Numbered from the stretch's first letter, positions 50,919 to 59,635 are shown. The stretch is DNA of 64,000 nucleotides from Amycolatopsis alba DSM 44262 (GCF_000384215.1 NZ_KB913032.1:2931665-2995664); one strand, 5' to 3'. Notes: generated from the letters alone by a model not told the origin. Numbers and translations: made by a program.

Positions 50919-52067
50919 TCAAGCGTCCGAACGGGTGACCTCGTCCGCCGCGCGCAGCACGCGCAAGGTGTTCTTACCGGCCAGCTTCGCGCAATCCTCC
51001 TCGCTCCAGCCGCGTTCCAGGAGCGCGGCGAACAGCACCGGATACTTCGAAACGTCTTCGAGGCCTTCGGGCAGCGTCGCGACTCCGTCGTAGTCCCCGC
51101 CGAGACCGATGTGGTCGACACCGGCCACTTCGCGCGCGTGCTCGATGTGCGCGACGACGTCGTCGATGGAGGCCTTCGGCTTCTCGGGGCCGCCGCGCTC
51201 CGCGGTGAACTTCGTGCGCTGGTCGATGTTCCGGTAGTCCCGGCCGGCGGCTTCCATGTCGAGGCGCAGCCGGTCGTCCCACTCGGCGACCTTGGGCGAG
51301 ATGAAGCCCGGCACGAACGTCACCATCGCGACGCCGTCCTTGGCCGCCAGGGTTTCCAGGACGTCGTCGGGGATGTTGCGCGCGTGGTCGTTGACCGCGA
51401 CGCACGAGGAGTGGCTGAAGATCACCGGCGCGGAGCTGACCTCCAGCGCGTCGCGCATCGTGCTCGGCGCGACATGCGAGAGGTCGACCAGCATGCCGAT
51501 CTTGTTCATCTCACGGACGACGTCGCGGCCGAAATCGGTGAGCCCGTTGTGCGCGGGTTCGTCGGTGCCGGAGTCGGCCCAGGTGGTGTTGTAGTTGTGC
51601 GTCAGCGTCATGTAGCGGACGCCGAGGCGGCGCAGGATCCTCAGCACGCCAAGGGATTCGGCGATGCTGTGGCCGCCTTCGGCCCCCAGCAGCGACGCGA
51701 TCTTGCCGTCACGGAAGGCGGCCTCGGCCTCGTCCGCGGTGTCCACGAGCGCCAGGCGATCGGGGTAGCGCTCGGCCATCTGGTGCACGATCTCGATCTG
51801 TTCGAGCACCGCCGTCACCGCGCTGTGCCCCTCGAACTGGCAAGGCACGTAGACGGACCAGAACTGCATCCCGAGCCTGCCTTCGGCGAGCTTCGGGAAG
51901 TCGGTGTGCAGATGCGGCTGGCGGACCGTGAGATCCGTACCGGCCACGGCCTCGACCGGGTCCGGCCCGGTCGTGACCCGCAGCTCCCATGGCAGATCGT
52001 TGTGCCCGTCCGCGAGCAGCACCCGGTCGAGCAGGGCCTGGGCCCGGACGAGGTCCCCGTTAGTCAT
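50919..52067 (-). CDS. M19 family (renal) dipeptidase
   Basis: 382 aa. Dizinc dipeptidase: LLADGHNDLPWELR (first His/Asp), SLLGAEGGHSIAESLGVLRI (bridging Glu), VRYMTLTHNYNTTWADSGTD, GMLVDLSHVAPSTMRDAL (His), VIFSHSSCVAVNDHARNIPD, HIGLGGDYDGVATLPEGLED (Asp). Cleaves dipeptides, possibly L-D peptides, with metal ions; no signal peptide is seen. TAAAAT ends 6 bases before the ATG, so it is leaderless. Confidence 0.92.
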   Translation of the reverse strand: MTNGDLVRAQALLDRVLLADGHNDLPWELRVTTGPDPVEAVAGTDLTVRQPHLHTDFPKLAEGRLGMQFWSVYVPCQFEGHSAVTAVLEQIEIVHQMAERYPDRLALVDTADEAEAAFRDGKIASLLGAEGGHSIAESLGVLRILRRLGVRYMTLTHNYNTTWADSGTDEPAHNGLTDFGRDVVREMNKIGMLVDLSHVAPSTMRDALEVSSAPVIFSHSSCVAVNDHARNIPDDVLETLAAKDGVAMVTFVPGFISPKVAEWDDRLRLDMEAAGRDYRNIDQRTKFTAERGGPEKPKASIDDVVAHIEHAREVAGVDHIGLGGDYDGVATLPEGLEDVSKYPVLFAALLERGWSEEDCAKLAGKNTLRVLRAADEVTRSDA

Positions 52068-52100
52068 CCGACGATTTTACGTTCGCGTGCTTTGCTCTCA

Positions 52101-52709
52101 TCACTCCCCGTTGAGCCAGCCCGCGGCCGCTACCAAACCGTTGCCGGTCACCTGGTGCCCGCCGGGATGGCGGTGGGCGACGACGTCCGCCGAGCGTTCG
52201 CGCAGGTCACGGACGAGCGTTTCGGCCGAAGCCAGCGGCGCCATCGGATCTTGTTCGCCGTTCGACAGGAAGACCCGCGTGCCGGACAGATCGGTCCGCG
52301 GCGGCGACGGAAGGGGAGACATCGCCGCGAACAGCGCGGCTTCCCGGACGGCGTCCGGGCGGAGCAGGGTCACCGCGGCGGCGATGTTGGCGCCGTTGGA
52401 GAACCCGACGGCGACCAGCCGCCGGTCCCCGAGGCCATACTCCGCCCGCGAGGCGACCACGAAATCGGCCAGCTGGTTCGCACGGAAGACGACGTCCTCG
52501 TGATCGAAGACGCCCTCCGCCAGCCGCCGGAACCAGCGCGCCGCACCGTGTTCCGACACCGGCCCGGCGGGCGCGAGCAGCGCGGAGGCCGGGCTCAGCT
52601 GACGCGCGATCGGCACGAGATCGTCCGGTCCGCCGCCGGTGCCGTGCAGGAGCAGCAGCACCGGCTCGTCCGGCGACCCTTCGACGTACTTGTGGTCCAA
52701 CGCGGTCAT
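52101..52709 (-). CDS. Alpha/beta hydrolase, MhqD-like
   Basis: 202 aa from ATG 52709, overlapping the dioxygenase stop (ATGA). Phospholipase/carboxylesterase fold: VLLLLHGTGGGPDDLVPIAR (oxyanion), AVGFSNGANIAAAVTLLR (nucleophile Ser about 110), SNGEQDPMAPLASAETLV (Asp) and HRHPGGHQVTGNG (His). Pairs with a ring-cleaving dioxygenase-like protein and a MarR regulator exactly as MhqD with MhqO and MhqR in Firmicutes, where the set detoxifies quinones and hydroquinones. Confidence 0.85.
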   Translation of the reverse strand: MTALDHKYVEGSPDEPVLLLLHGTGGGPDDLVPIARQLSPASALLAPAGPVSEHGAARWFRRLAEGVFDHEDVVFRANQLADFVVASRAEYGLGDRRLVAVGFSNGANIAAAVTLLRPDAVREAALFAAMSPLPSPPRTDLSGTRVFLSNGEQDPMAPLASAETLVRDLRERSADVVAHRHPGGHQVTGNGLVAAAGWLNGE

Positions 52710-53665
52710 CGCGGGTTGTTCTCGCTCGGGAGGTCCAGCTTCGGCAGCATCTGCTCGATGTCCTCGCGCTGGGGCTCCAGCCACGGCGGCAGCTTCAGCG
52801 CGCGGCCGAGTTCGAGCAGCGGCTCGTCGATCGCGAAGCCCGGTTCGTCGGTCGCGACCTCGAGCAGGGTGCCGCCCGGCTCGCGGAAGTAGATCGAGCG
52901 GAAGTACTGGCGGTCCAAAATGGACGTCACGTTCACGCCGTCGTCGATCAGCTCGTCGCGCCACTCGGCCTGGGTCGCCTCGTCCGGCGCTCGCCAGGCG
53001 ACGTGGTGCACGGTGCCTGACGCCACCAGCCCGCGCGGGGCTTCGGGGGTGACGAGGACGTCGACGAGCGCGCCGGGGCCGCCTTCACCGGCGGAGAACC
53101 GCAGGCGATTCGCCTCCTGGCTCACGAAGGTCAGGCCGAGCCCGTCGGTCAGCATCCCGGCGGTCGCGTCCTCTTTGGACACCGAAAGCGTGACGGAGTG
53201 CAGCCCGCGGATGGCGTGCTCGGCGGGGACGAGCTTCGTGTCCCACGGGTCGCGCGGGTCGCCCTGCGGATGGGCGACGAGGGCGAGCTTCAACCCGTCC
53301 GGGTCGGCGAAGGAAAGCGTCTCCTCACCGTCGGAGTTGCGGATCTGGCTGGTCTCGACGCGGTTTTCGGCGAGGTGCCGCTTCCACCAGCCGAGCGAGG
53401 CCTCCGGGACGGAGAACGACGTCGTGGTCGCCTGGCCGGTGCCGTGACGGCCCTTCGGCGCGTCCTTCCACGGGAAGAACGTCATCAGCGAGCCGGGTTT
53501 GCCCGCCTCGTCGCCGTAGTACAAGTGGTACGTGCCGGGATCGTCGAAGTTGACGGTGGCCTTCACCAGCCGCAGGCCGAGGGCCCTGGTGTAGAAGTCC
53601 ACGTTGCGCTGGGGATCGCCACCGATGGCGGTGACGTGGTGCAGGCCCGAAGTCTTGATCGACAT
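52706..53665 (-). CDS. Extradiol dioxygenase-like VOC protein, MhqO-like
   Basis: 319 aa, GAGG site upstream. Two vicinal-oxygen-chelate modules: KTSGLHHVTAIGGDPQRNVD (His near residue 9), TYHLYYGDEAGKPGSLMTFF, then GTVHHVAWRAPDEATQAEWR (His) and FREPGGTLLEVATDEPGF (Glu), which gives the His-His-Glu metal site. Likely cleaves hydroquinone- or catechol-type rings or quinone adducts. Translationally coupled to the hydrolase; divergent from marR. Confidence 0.88.
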   Translation of the reverse strand: MSIKTSGLHHVTAIGGDPQRNVDFYTRALGLRLVKATVNFDDPGTYHLYYGDEAGKPGSLMTFFPWKDAPKGRHGTGQATTTSFSVPEASLGWWKRHLAENRVETSQIRNSDGEETLSFADPDGLKLALVAHPQGDPRDPWDTKLVPAEHAIRGLHSVTLSVSKEDATAGMLTDGLGLTFVSQEANRLRFSAGEGGPGALVDVLVTPEAPRGLVASGTVHHVAWRAPDEATQAEWRDELIDDGVNVTSILDRQYFRSIYFREPGGTLLEVATDEPGFAIDEPLLELGRALKLPPWLEPQREDIEQMLPKLDLPSENNPR

Positions 53666-53710
53666 GGTGCCCCTCCTCTGGAGCCGATGAGAGAAAGCTA
53701 GCTCGGAAAC

Positions 53711-53726
53711 ATCTCGCGCGCAAGAT
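53711..53726. promoter_or_regulatory. Probable MarR operator, MhqR-type
   Basis: ATCTCGCGCGCAAGAT is palindromic in 14 of 16 positions (ATCTYGCGCGCRAGAT) and lies 38 bases before the marR start and about 45 bases upstream of the dioxygenase gene, in the shared promoter region. Confidence 0.6.
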
Positions 53727-53750
53727 ATATTCCTGGAAGAGTTCTTGGTG

Positions 53751-53756
53751 TACCCT
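53751..53756 (+). promoter_or_regulatory. -10 box for leaderless marR (start 53764)
   Basis: TACCCT followed by 7 bases and GTG 53764; no ribosome-binding site. Confidence 0.45.
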
Positions 53757-53763
53757 CGCTCGC

Positions 53764-54225
53764 GTGACAGTGGTGAAATCGGAGGAACCGAACGACGACG
53801 AAGTGGTCACATGGTGGGGCCTGGTGATCGAGGGCTACCTGGCCACGCAGAACAAGCTGATGGGCGAGATCGCCGAACGGTTCGGCCTGGCGCCGGCGTC
53901 GTTCGACATCCTGATCCGGCTCGTACGCTCACCAGAGCACCGGATGCCGATGACCCGGCTGGCCGTCGAGGCGGCACTGTCCAGCGGCGGGTTCACCAAG
54001 GTCGCGGACCGGCTGGTCGCCTCCGACCTGATCTGCCGCGTGCCCAGCCCGGACGACCGGCGCGTCACGTTCGCGGCGCTCACCGAACACGGCCTCGACG
54101 TCGCGCAACAGGCGCGGGAGGCGTGCGCGGAGATCCTGCGGCGCATCGTCCTGGCCCCGCTGGGTGACGACGCTTCCGGCCTCGCCGAAGCGATGCGGAC
54201 ACTGCGGACGGTCAACGGCTCCTGA
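53764..54225 (+). CDS. MarR-family regulator, MhqR-like
   Basis: 153 aa. Winged helix: APASFDILIRLVRSPEHRMP, MTRLAVEAALSSGGFTKVAD, RLVASDLICRVPSPDDRRVT, FAALTEHGLDVAQQ. No Cys is in the helical cap except CRV and CAE, so sensing by thiol oxidation may involve these (about residues 95 and 124). It should repress the divergent dioxygenase-hydrolase pair and itself. Confidence 0.88.
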   Translation: MTVVKSEEPNDDEVVTWWGLVIEGYLATQNKLMGEIAERFGLAPASFDILIRLVRSPEHRMPMTRLAVEAALSSGGFTKVADRLVASDLICRVPSPDDRRVTFAALTEHGLDVAQQAREACAEILRRIVLAPLGDDASGLAEAMRTLRTVNGS

Positions 54226-54394
54226 GTTCCGCCTTCAATCACGCGAGTTCGCCGTTCAATCACGCGTGTCGTCCGTCTGATCACGCGAGTCGGCCATCCG
54301 GTCACATCGGCTCGGCGTGCGGTATCGGCGATCTCGCGTGATCAGACGGCGAACTCGCGTGCTTGGAGGGACGACACGCGTGATCGGGTGGACG
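54226..54394. repeat. Cluster of TCACGCG(A/T)G half-sites in both orientations
   Basis: TCACGCGAGTT (54239), TCACGCGTGTC (54260) and TCACGCGAGTC (54281) are spaced about 21 bases apart in one direction; CTCGCGTGATC, CTCGCGTGCTTGGAGG and CACGCGTGATCGG run in the other (54333-54385). Between them lies about 35 bases of unlike DNA. Related to 25440-25550. Ends at the ligase stop, so probably a terminator array. Confidence 0.7.
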
Positions 54395-56002
54395 TCAGCC
54401 GGGTAAGGGGGAGGCAGGGTCAGGCTGGTAGGCCCGGACCTCGTACATGTCCCGCACCAGGTCCCGGATGACGTTGCGCCGAATCTTCCCGGTCGCCGTC
54501 TTCGGCAGTTCGCCCAGCTCGACGATGCCCCGCGGCCGTTTGAACGACGCCAGCCCGGCCCGGCAGAACTCGATCAGCTCGTCCGCGTCCAGCCGGTGAC
54601 CGGGCACGCCGACCACGCAGGCGACCGGTTTCTCGATGCCGTCGGCGTCGAAGGCGGCCACGACCGCGACCTCGGCGATCGCCGGATGCTGGAGCAGCCT
54701 GTCCTCGACCTCGGCGGGCGAAACCCAGATCCCGCCCGGTTTCAGCATGTCGTTGAAGCGCCCGAGGCAGGTGTAGCTTCCGTCGGGGTTCCGCACGAAA
54801 CTGTCGCCCGTCCGCAGCCATTCGCCCTGGAAGACCTGCTTCGTCGTCTCGTACCGCGCCCAATACCCGGTCGCGATCGACGGCCCGGCGACGAACAGCT
54901 CGCCGGGCTGACCGTCCGGCACGGGTCCGCCGTGCTCGTCGCGCAGCGCGACCTCGTAACCGGGCACCGGGACGCCGGTGCTGCCGGGACGCACCTGACG
55001 CGGCCGGTTGGACAGGAAGATGTGCAACGCCTCCGTCGAACCGATCCCGTCGAGGATCTCGACGCCGAACCGGTCGCGAAACCGTTCGTACAGCACGGCG
55101 GGCAGCGGTTCGCCCGCCGAAACCGCTTGGCGCACCGAGGCGAACGTGTCGTCGGGGATGTCACTGGCGAGCAGCGCCGCGTAGAAGGTCGGGACGGCGA
55201 AGAACAGTGTCGGCCGCTCCGCACGGGCCCTGGCGGCGATCAGTCCGGGGGTCGGCCTCGCCGGTTCCAGCAGCGCCGTCCCGCCGGACGCGAGCGGGAA
55301 GAACGCCGAATTCCCCAAGCCGTAGGCGAAGAACAGTTTCGGAACGGAAAGGAAACGATCGTTCGGTCCGACGTCCAGCACGCCGCGCGCGTACGTCTCG
55401 CAGACCGCGCGGATGCCCGCGTGCCGGTGCATCGCGCCCTTCGGCTTGCCCGTCGTCCCCGAGGTGTACAGCCAGAGCGCGGGCGAATCCTCCCAGGTCG
55501 GCGCCGGTTCGAAACCGTCGTCATCCACTGTGGACAGATCGGCCCACTGATGCGCGCGCACTCCCGGCGGGAGTTCGGCCGCCTTGGCCCTGTCCAGCAC
55601 GACGTCGGTGACCTCCGGCGCCAGCCCCAGCGCGATCGTCGCCTGCGCGGCGAACTCGCCGGAAACGCACAGCACCCTCGCCCGCGAATCGGCGAGTACC
55701 TTGCCGAGGTCCAGCCCGGTGACCATGGTGGACACCGGCACCGCGACCGCTCCGGCCAGCATCGCGCCGAGGATCCCGGTGAGCAGCTCGACGTCGTCGA
55801 CCATGCAGAACAGGACCCGTTCCTCGGGCCGGACGCCGATCGCCTTCAGCCCCGCCGCGACCCGGCGGCTTTCGGCCGCGAGCCCCGCGTACGTGAGACT
55901 TCGCCTCGGGGACACGACAGCGTCCTTCGCCCCGCGGCCTTCCGCCAGATGCCTGTCGAGCAGGTAGTTCGCCGCGTTGAACCCGGTAGCGGAAGCGGTC
56001 AC
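54395..56002 (-). CDS. Benzoate-CoA ligase
   Basis: 535 aa, GTG start, GAAGG upstream. Adenylate-forming enzyme that activates benzoate to benzoyl-CoA. A3 ALWLYTSGTTGKPKGAMHRH (about 172-191), A5 ILDGIGSTEALHIFLSNRPR (benzoate-CoA-ligase-type G-S-T-E-A-L-H-I-F-L-S-N), A8 EWLRTGDSFVRNPDGSYTCL, A10 LPKTATGKIRRNVIRD. Operon with boxB and boxC, which follow the same pathway; 18 bases after boxB. Confidence 0.93.
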   Translation of the reverse strand: MTASATGFNAANYLLDRHLAEGRGAKDAVVSPRRSLTYAGLAAESRRVAAGLKAIGVRPEERVLFCMVDDVELLTGILGAMLAGAVAVPVSTMVTGLDLGKVLADSRARVLCVSGEFAAQATIALGLAPEVTDVVLDRAKAAELPPGVRAHQWADLSTVDDDGFEPAPTWEDSPALWLYTSGTTGKPKGAMHRHAGIRAVCETYARGVLDVGPNDRFLSVPKLFFAYGLGNSAFFPLASGGTALLEPARPTPGLIAARARAERPTLFFAVPTFYAALLASDIPDDTFASVRQAVSAGEPLPAVLYERFRDRFGVEILDGIGSTEALHIFLSNRPRQVRPGSTGVPVPGYEVALRDEHGGPVPDGQPGELFVAGPSIATGYWARYETTKQVFQGEWLRTGDSFVRNPDGSYTCLGRFNDMLKPGGIWVSPAEVEDRLLQHPAIAEVAVVAAFDADGIEKPVACVVGVPGHRLDADELIEFCRAGLASFKRPRGIVELGELPKTATGKIRRNVIRDLVRDMYEVRAYQPDPASPLPG

Positions 56003-56020
56003 AGGGCACCTTCTATCGGC

Positions 56021-57442
56021 TCAGCTCAGGTAAACGTATTCGTAATCGAACGGTTTCCCATTGATGCCCTGGCGTGGCGGCGCCACCCAGCTCGCGATCT
56101 TTCCTCGCTCGTACACCGGGTGCATCAGCGATCGGACAAAGGTCAGGTCTTCGGGAGTGGGCAGCCACTTGCGTTTGCCGGCCAGCCAGGTCCGCTCGTC
56201 GACAACCGTGCCGTCGGGCGTCACATGGTGGCCGGAGTTTATGCCGACTTCGCGGTTGAATCCAGGGTGCGGGAGGACGAATCGGAAGTCGATACCGGCC
56301 TCGTCGAGGATCTTGTTCCAGCGGTTGACCCCGGTCTGGCAGTCGGCGCGGTACTCCTCCCGCAGATCGAGGTTCAGCAGCAGGATCGCCTGCAGTTCCT
56401 CGGTCTCCCAGGTACCGTCCGCCCTCGGCCTGGACAGTGCCCCGGCGGCGTCGGTCAGCTTGTGATCGTCCTTGCGGCGGGTCTCCTGCCAGCGGCCTTT
56501 CAGCCCGGCGGTGTAGTAGTTCGCCGCGTTGGTCGAGGTCTCGCTGCCGAACAGGTCGAGTGAGACGGTGTAGTGGAAGTTGAGGTAACGCTGGATGATT
56601 TCCAGCGGGATCCCGCCGTGCCCGGCGATGTCGAAGGAGTCGTGCTCGCGGATCAGTTCGGCACTGCGGGTGACCACCCGGTCGACCCCGGTGGTGCCGA
56701 CGAACATGTGGTGCGCCTCTTCCTTGAGCATGAATTCACACGTGCGGGAAAGCGGGTCGAAGCCGCTTTCCTTGAGGGTGCCGAGCTGATATTTGCCATC
56801 GCGATCGGTGAAATAGGTGAACATGTAGAACGCGAGCCAATCCGCGGTCTCCTCATTGAAGGCGCCGAGGATGCGCGGGGCGTCCGGGCTTCCGGAATTC
56901 CGGAGCAGGAGACCTTCCGCCTCGTCGCGCCCTTCCCGGCCGAAGTAGGCGTGCAGCAGATACACCATCGCCCACAGGTGACGGCCTTCTTCGACGTTGA
57001 CCTGGAAGAGATTCCGCAGGTCGTAGAGGCTCGGCGCGGTGAGCCCCAGCAGTTTCTGCTGCTCGACCGACGCGGGTTCGGTGTCGCCCTGGATGACGAT
57101 CAGCCGCTGCAGGTCCGCGCGGTACTCGCCGGGAACCTGCTGCCAGGCCGGTTCGCCCTGATGCTCGCCGAACGTGATGATCCGGTCCGGATCCCGCTCC
57201 GCGAGGAAGATCCCCCAGCGGTAGTCGGGCACGTTGACGTGGTCGAAATGCGCCCAGCCGTCCCTGCCGACACTGATCGCGGTGCGCAGGTAGACACCCT
57301 GGGTCCGCAGCGTGGGGCCCATTTCGCCCCACCAGTCCAGGAACTTCGGCTGCCAGCCCTCCAGCGCCCGTTGCAGCCGCCGGTCCCCGGAGAGATCGAC
57401 GTTGTTGGGGATCTTGGCGTCGTAATCGATCTTGGTGGGCAT
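56021..57442 (-). CDS. boxB: Benzoyl-CoA 2,3-epoxidase, BoxB
   Basis: 473 aa. Di-iron oxygenase that forms 2,3-epoxybenzoyl-CoA. VNVEEGRHLWAMVYLLHAYF (ligands Glu about 150, His about 153) and FMLKEEAHHMFVGTTGVDRV (Glu about 240, His about 243) match the iron ligands of Azoarcus BoxB. The reducing partner BoxA (NADPH-ferredoxin oxidoreductase) is not in the window. Seven bases after boxC. Confidence 0.95.
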   Translation of the reverse strand: MPTKIDYDAKIPNNVDLSGDRRLQRALEGWQPKFLDWWGEMGPTLRTQGVYLRTAISVGRDGWAHFDHVNVPDYRWGIFLAERDPDRIITFGEHQGEPAWQQVPGEYRADLQRLIVIQGDTEPASVEQQKLLGLTAPSLYDLRNLFQVNVEEGRHLWAMVYLLHAYFGREGRDEAEGLLLRNSGSPDAPRILGAFNEETADWLAFYMFTYFTDRDGKYQLGTLKESGFDPLSRTCEFMLKEEAHHMFVGTTGVDRVVTRSAELIREHDSFDIAGHGGIPLEIIQRYLNFHYTVSLDLFGSETSTNAANYYTAGLKGRWQETRRKDDHKLTDAAGALSRPRADGTWETEELQAILLLNLDLREEYRADCQTGVNRWNKILDEAGIDFRFVLPHPGFNREVGINSGHHVTPDGTVVDERTWLAGKRKWLPTPEDLTFVRSLMHPVYERGKIASWVAPPRQGINGKPFDYEYVYLS

Positions 57443-57449
57443 GGCTCTT

Positions 57450-59042
57450 TCAAACCCGCTTCCTGTCGAAGACGGCCTTCTGACCAGTACCGTAGCGACG
57501 CAACGCGCCCTCGGGACCGGATGCGTTCGGACGAGTGAAGATCCAGTTCTGCCAGGCGGTGAGCCTGCCGAAGATCTTGCTTTCCGTCGTTTCGGGGCCG
57601 ACGAACCGGTGGTTCGCCTCCATTCCGGTCAAGGCGTCCGGGCTGAGCGAAGCCCGTCCTTCCAGCGCGATCCGGATCTCGTCCGCCCAATCGAGGTCGT
57701 CCGGCGCGTCGGTGACCAGGCCGAGCTCGTGCACCTCGGCCGGGCTCAGCGGCTTTCCGCGTTCCTCCGCCAGCCTCGTGACGTGGTCCGGATCGCCGAA
57801 GAAGCGGGACTCGAGGCGGGTCAGGCCGTTGCCCATCGGGAAGCGGCCGAAGTTGGCTTCGGACAACGTGATCGACGCGCGCTCTTCACTGTCTTCGTCG
57901 TCGATCGGGGGACCGTCCAAGATGTACTGCCGGTCCGCGGCGAGCGCGAGTTCCAGCAGGAGCCCGGCGAAACAGCAGCCGGGCTCGACGAGGGCGATCA
58001 AGCTGCGGCTGGTGACGTCCAGGCGCTTCAGCGTCCGCTTGTAGTAATGGACGATTTCGTTGCTCAGACAGTCTTTCGCGGCGAAAACGGCACGTTCGTG
58101 GTCGAGTACCTTCGCGGGGTCGCCCTCGGTGCGAAGCACCCACGTGCCGATTCCGGGTTCGTTGGTACGCAGGCGGAGGATCGCGTCGTCCAGCTCGCGG
58201 GTGACGTCCAGTAGCCAGCCGTCGTCGTCTTCAGGCCCCTTGACGGTGATGGTCGCTTCGGCCGGGCTCAGCGAAATGTCGACGTAGCGATGGATGAGTG
58301 GCGTCAGCTCGACGCCGTCGCCGTCGAGCCGCTCACTCGTCCGCGCGAGTTCCCGCGCCCTGGCCAGCACGGCTTCGCGGAACCCCTGCCGCGGCACGAG
58401 TTCGTCGACGAGCCGCCAGTCGACGGCGGTCCGCCCCTTGACCCCGTCGGGGCGGGTGGCGAAGACGTCGGCGAGGTCCCGCCGCACGCCCCGTTTGTCG
58501 ACCACCCTGGTGAGCCCGCCGGTGCCGGGGAGGACGCCGAGGAGCGGGACCTCCGGCAGCGCGACGGTCGAGGAGTTGTCGTCGACCAGCAGGATCTTTT
58601 CGCAGGCGAGCGCGATTTCGTAGCCACCGCCGGCGCACGTGCCGTTGATCGCGGCGACGTACAGCTGCCCGGAGTGCGCGGTGGCGTCCTCCATCGCGTT
58701 GCGGGTCTCGTTGGTGAACTTGCAGAAGTTCACCTTCCACTCGTGCGAAGACGACGCCAGCATGCGGATGTTCGCGCCCGCGCAGAAGACGTTGTCCTTC
58801 GCGCTGGTCACGATGACCACGCGGACTTCGGGATGCTCGAACCGCAGCCGCTGCGTCGCGTCGTACAACTCGATGTCGACGCCGAGGTCGTACGAGTTGA
58901 GTTTGAGCTCGTAACCCGGTACGAGACCCCCGTCGGCGTCGACATCGAGTTCGAGCCACGCGACGTCGCCGTCGGTGGACAGTTTCCAGTGCCGGTAGCC
59001 GCCGGGATGACGTTCGAACGTCACCGATGTGGTCCGCGTCAC
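57450..59042 (-). CDS. boxC: 2,3-Epoxybenzoyl-CoA dihydrolase, BoxC
   Basis: 530 aa, GTG start. Large enoyl-CoA hydratase/isomerase-family enzyme that opens the epoxide and ring of benzoyl-CoA epoxide with loss of formate. VVIVTSAKDNVFCAGANIRM (about 75-94), AINGTCAGGGYEIALACEKI (about 131-150), VALPEVPLLGVLPGTGGLTR and the second crotonase half with LIALVEPGCCFAGLLLELAL fit the double-crotonase BoxC. It has its own leaderless promoter (59050-59078), downstream of the tetR gene. Confidence 0.95.
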   Translation of the reverse strand: MTRTTSVTFERHPGGYRHWKLSTDGDVAWLELDVDADGGLVPGYELKLNSYDLGVDIELYDATQRLRFEHPEVRVVIVTSAKDNVFCAGANIRMLASSSHEWKVNFCKFTNETRNAMEDATAHSGQLYVAAINGTCAGGGYEIALACEKILLVDDNSSTVALPEVPLLGVLPGTGGLTRVVDKRGVRRDLADVFATRPDGVKGRTAVDWRLVDELVPRQGFREAVLARARELARTSERLDGDGVELTPLIHRYVDISLSPAEATITVKGPEDDDGWLLDVTRELDDAILRLRTNEPGIGTWVLRTEGDPAKVLDHERAVFAAKDCLSNEIVHYYKRTLKRLDVTSRSLIALVEPGCCFAGLLLELALAADRQYILDGPPIDDEDSEERASITLSEANFGRFPMGNGLTRLESRFFGDPDHVTRLAEERGKPLSPAEVHELGLVTDAPDDLDWADEIRIALEGRASLSPDALTGMEANHRFVGPETTESKIFGRLTAWQNWIFTRPNASGPEGALRRYGTGQKAVFDRKRV

Positions 59043-59049
59043 CCTTCCG

Positions 59050-59081
59050 ATTGTCTACATTGCACTGATTAACGTCAATGT
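59050..59081 (-). promoter_or_regulatory. boxC promoter with palindrome
   Basis: On the minus strand -35 TTGACG, 17 bases, -10 GACAAT, then 7 bases to GTG 59042, so boxC is leaderless. An inverted repeat ACATTG-13-CAATGT (59057-59081) covers the same region and runs into the end of the tetR gene; it is a likely operator. Confidence 0.65.
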
Positions 59082-59635
59082 TCTGTAGAAAGTTGGTCAC
59101 GGAGTGCGGAAAGCGTCAGGTCGAGGAAGCGCACCCAGTCGGAACCGGTGCGGATGACCCCGGAAAGGGCGCCGACCAGCAGGTAGACGTCGGCGACGGT
59201 GCAGTCCGAACGCAGAAGACCCGCGGCCTGGTCGTGGGTGATGACCTCGGCGACGACGGTTTCGAGACCCTCGCGAGCGGCGCCGCGAGGCTCACTTCCT
59301 GGCCGCCCCCGAGCCGAGTCGATGGCGGCGGTGAGGCCGCGGTCGCTCGACAGCAGCTCGCCGACATACCGGAAATAGCGCTCCAGACCAGACCCCTCGC
59401 CGAAGCAGTTCGCCCTGGCGTACTCCTCGATCTCCGCGAACCGGCGCTCCGCGGCCGCCTCGACCAACGCCTGACGATCCGGGAAATGGCGGTACACGGT
59501 CCCCACGCCGACGCCTGCCGCGCGGGCGATCTCCGGCATCTGCACCTCGTCCCCGCGTTCGGCGAACAACGTGCGCGCGGCCTCCACCACCCGTGCCCGA
59601 TTGCGTTCCGCGTCCGCGCGCGGCTTGGTTGACAA
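59075..59635 (-). CDS. TetR-family regulator of the box genes
   Basis: 186 aa from TTG 59635, GGGAGG 4-5 bases upstream. Helix-turn-helix in residues about 8-52 (NRARVVEAARTLFAERGDEV, QMPEIARAAGVGVGTVYRHF, PDRQALVEAAA), ligand domain after it (YVGELLSSDRGLTAAIDSAR). Located upstream of the boxC-boxB-ligase operon on the same strand and divergent from a cupin gene, with a 27-bp palindrome between them. The inducer could be benzoyl-CoA, but this is inferred from position. Confidence 0.88.
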   Translation of the reverse strand: MSTKPRADAERNRARVVEAARTLFAERGDEVQMPEIARAAGVGVGTVYRHFPDRQALVEAAAERRFAEIEEYARANCFGEGSGLERYFRYVGELLSSDRGLTAAIDSARGRPGSEPRGAAREGLETVVAEVITHDQAAGLLRSDCTVADVYLLVGALSGVIRTGSDWVRFLDLTLSALRDQLSTEH

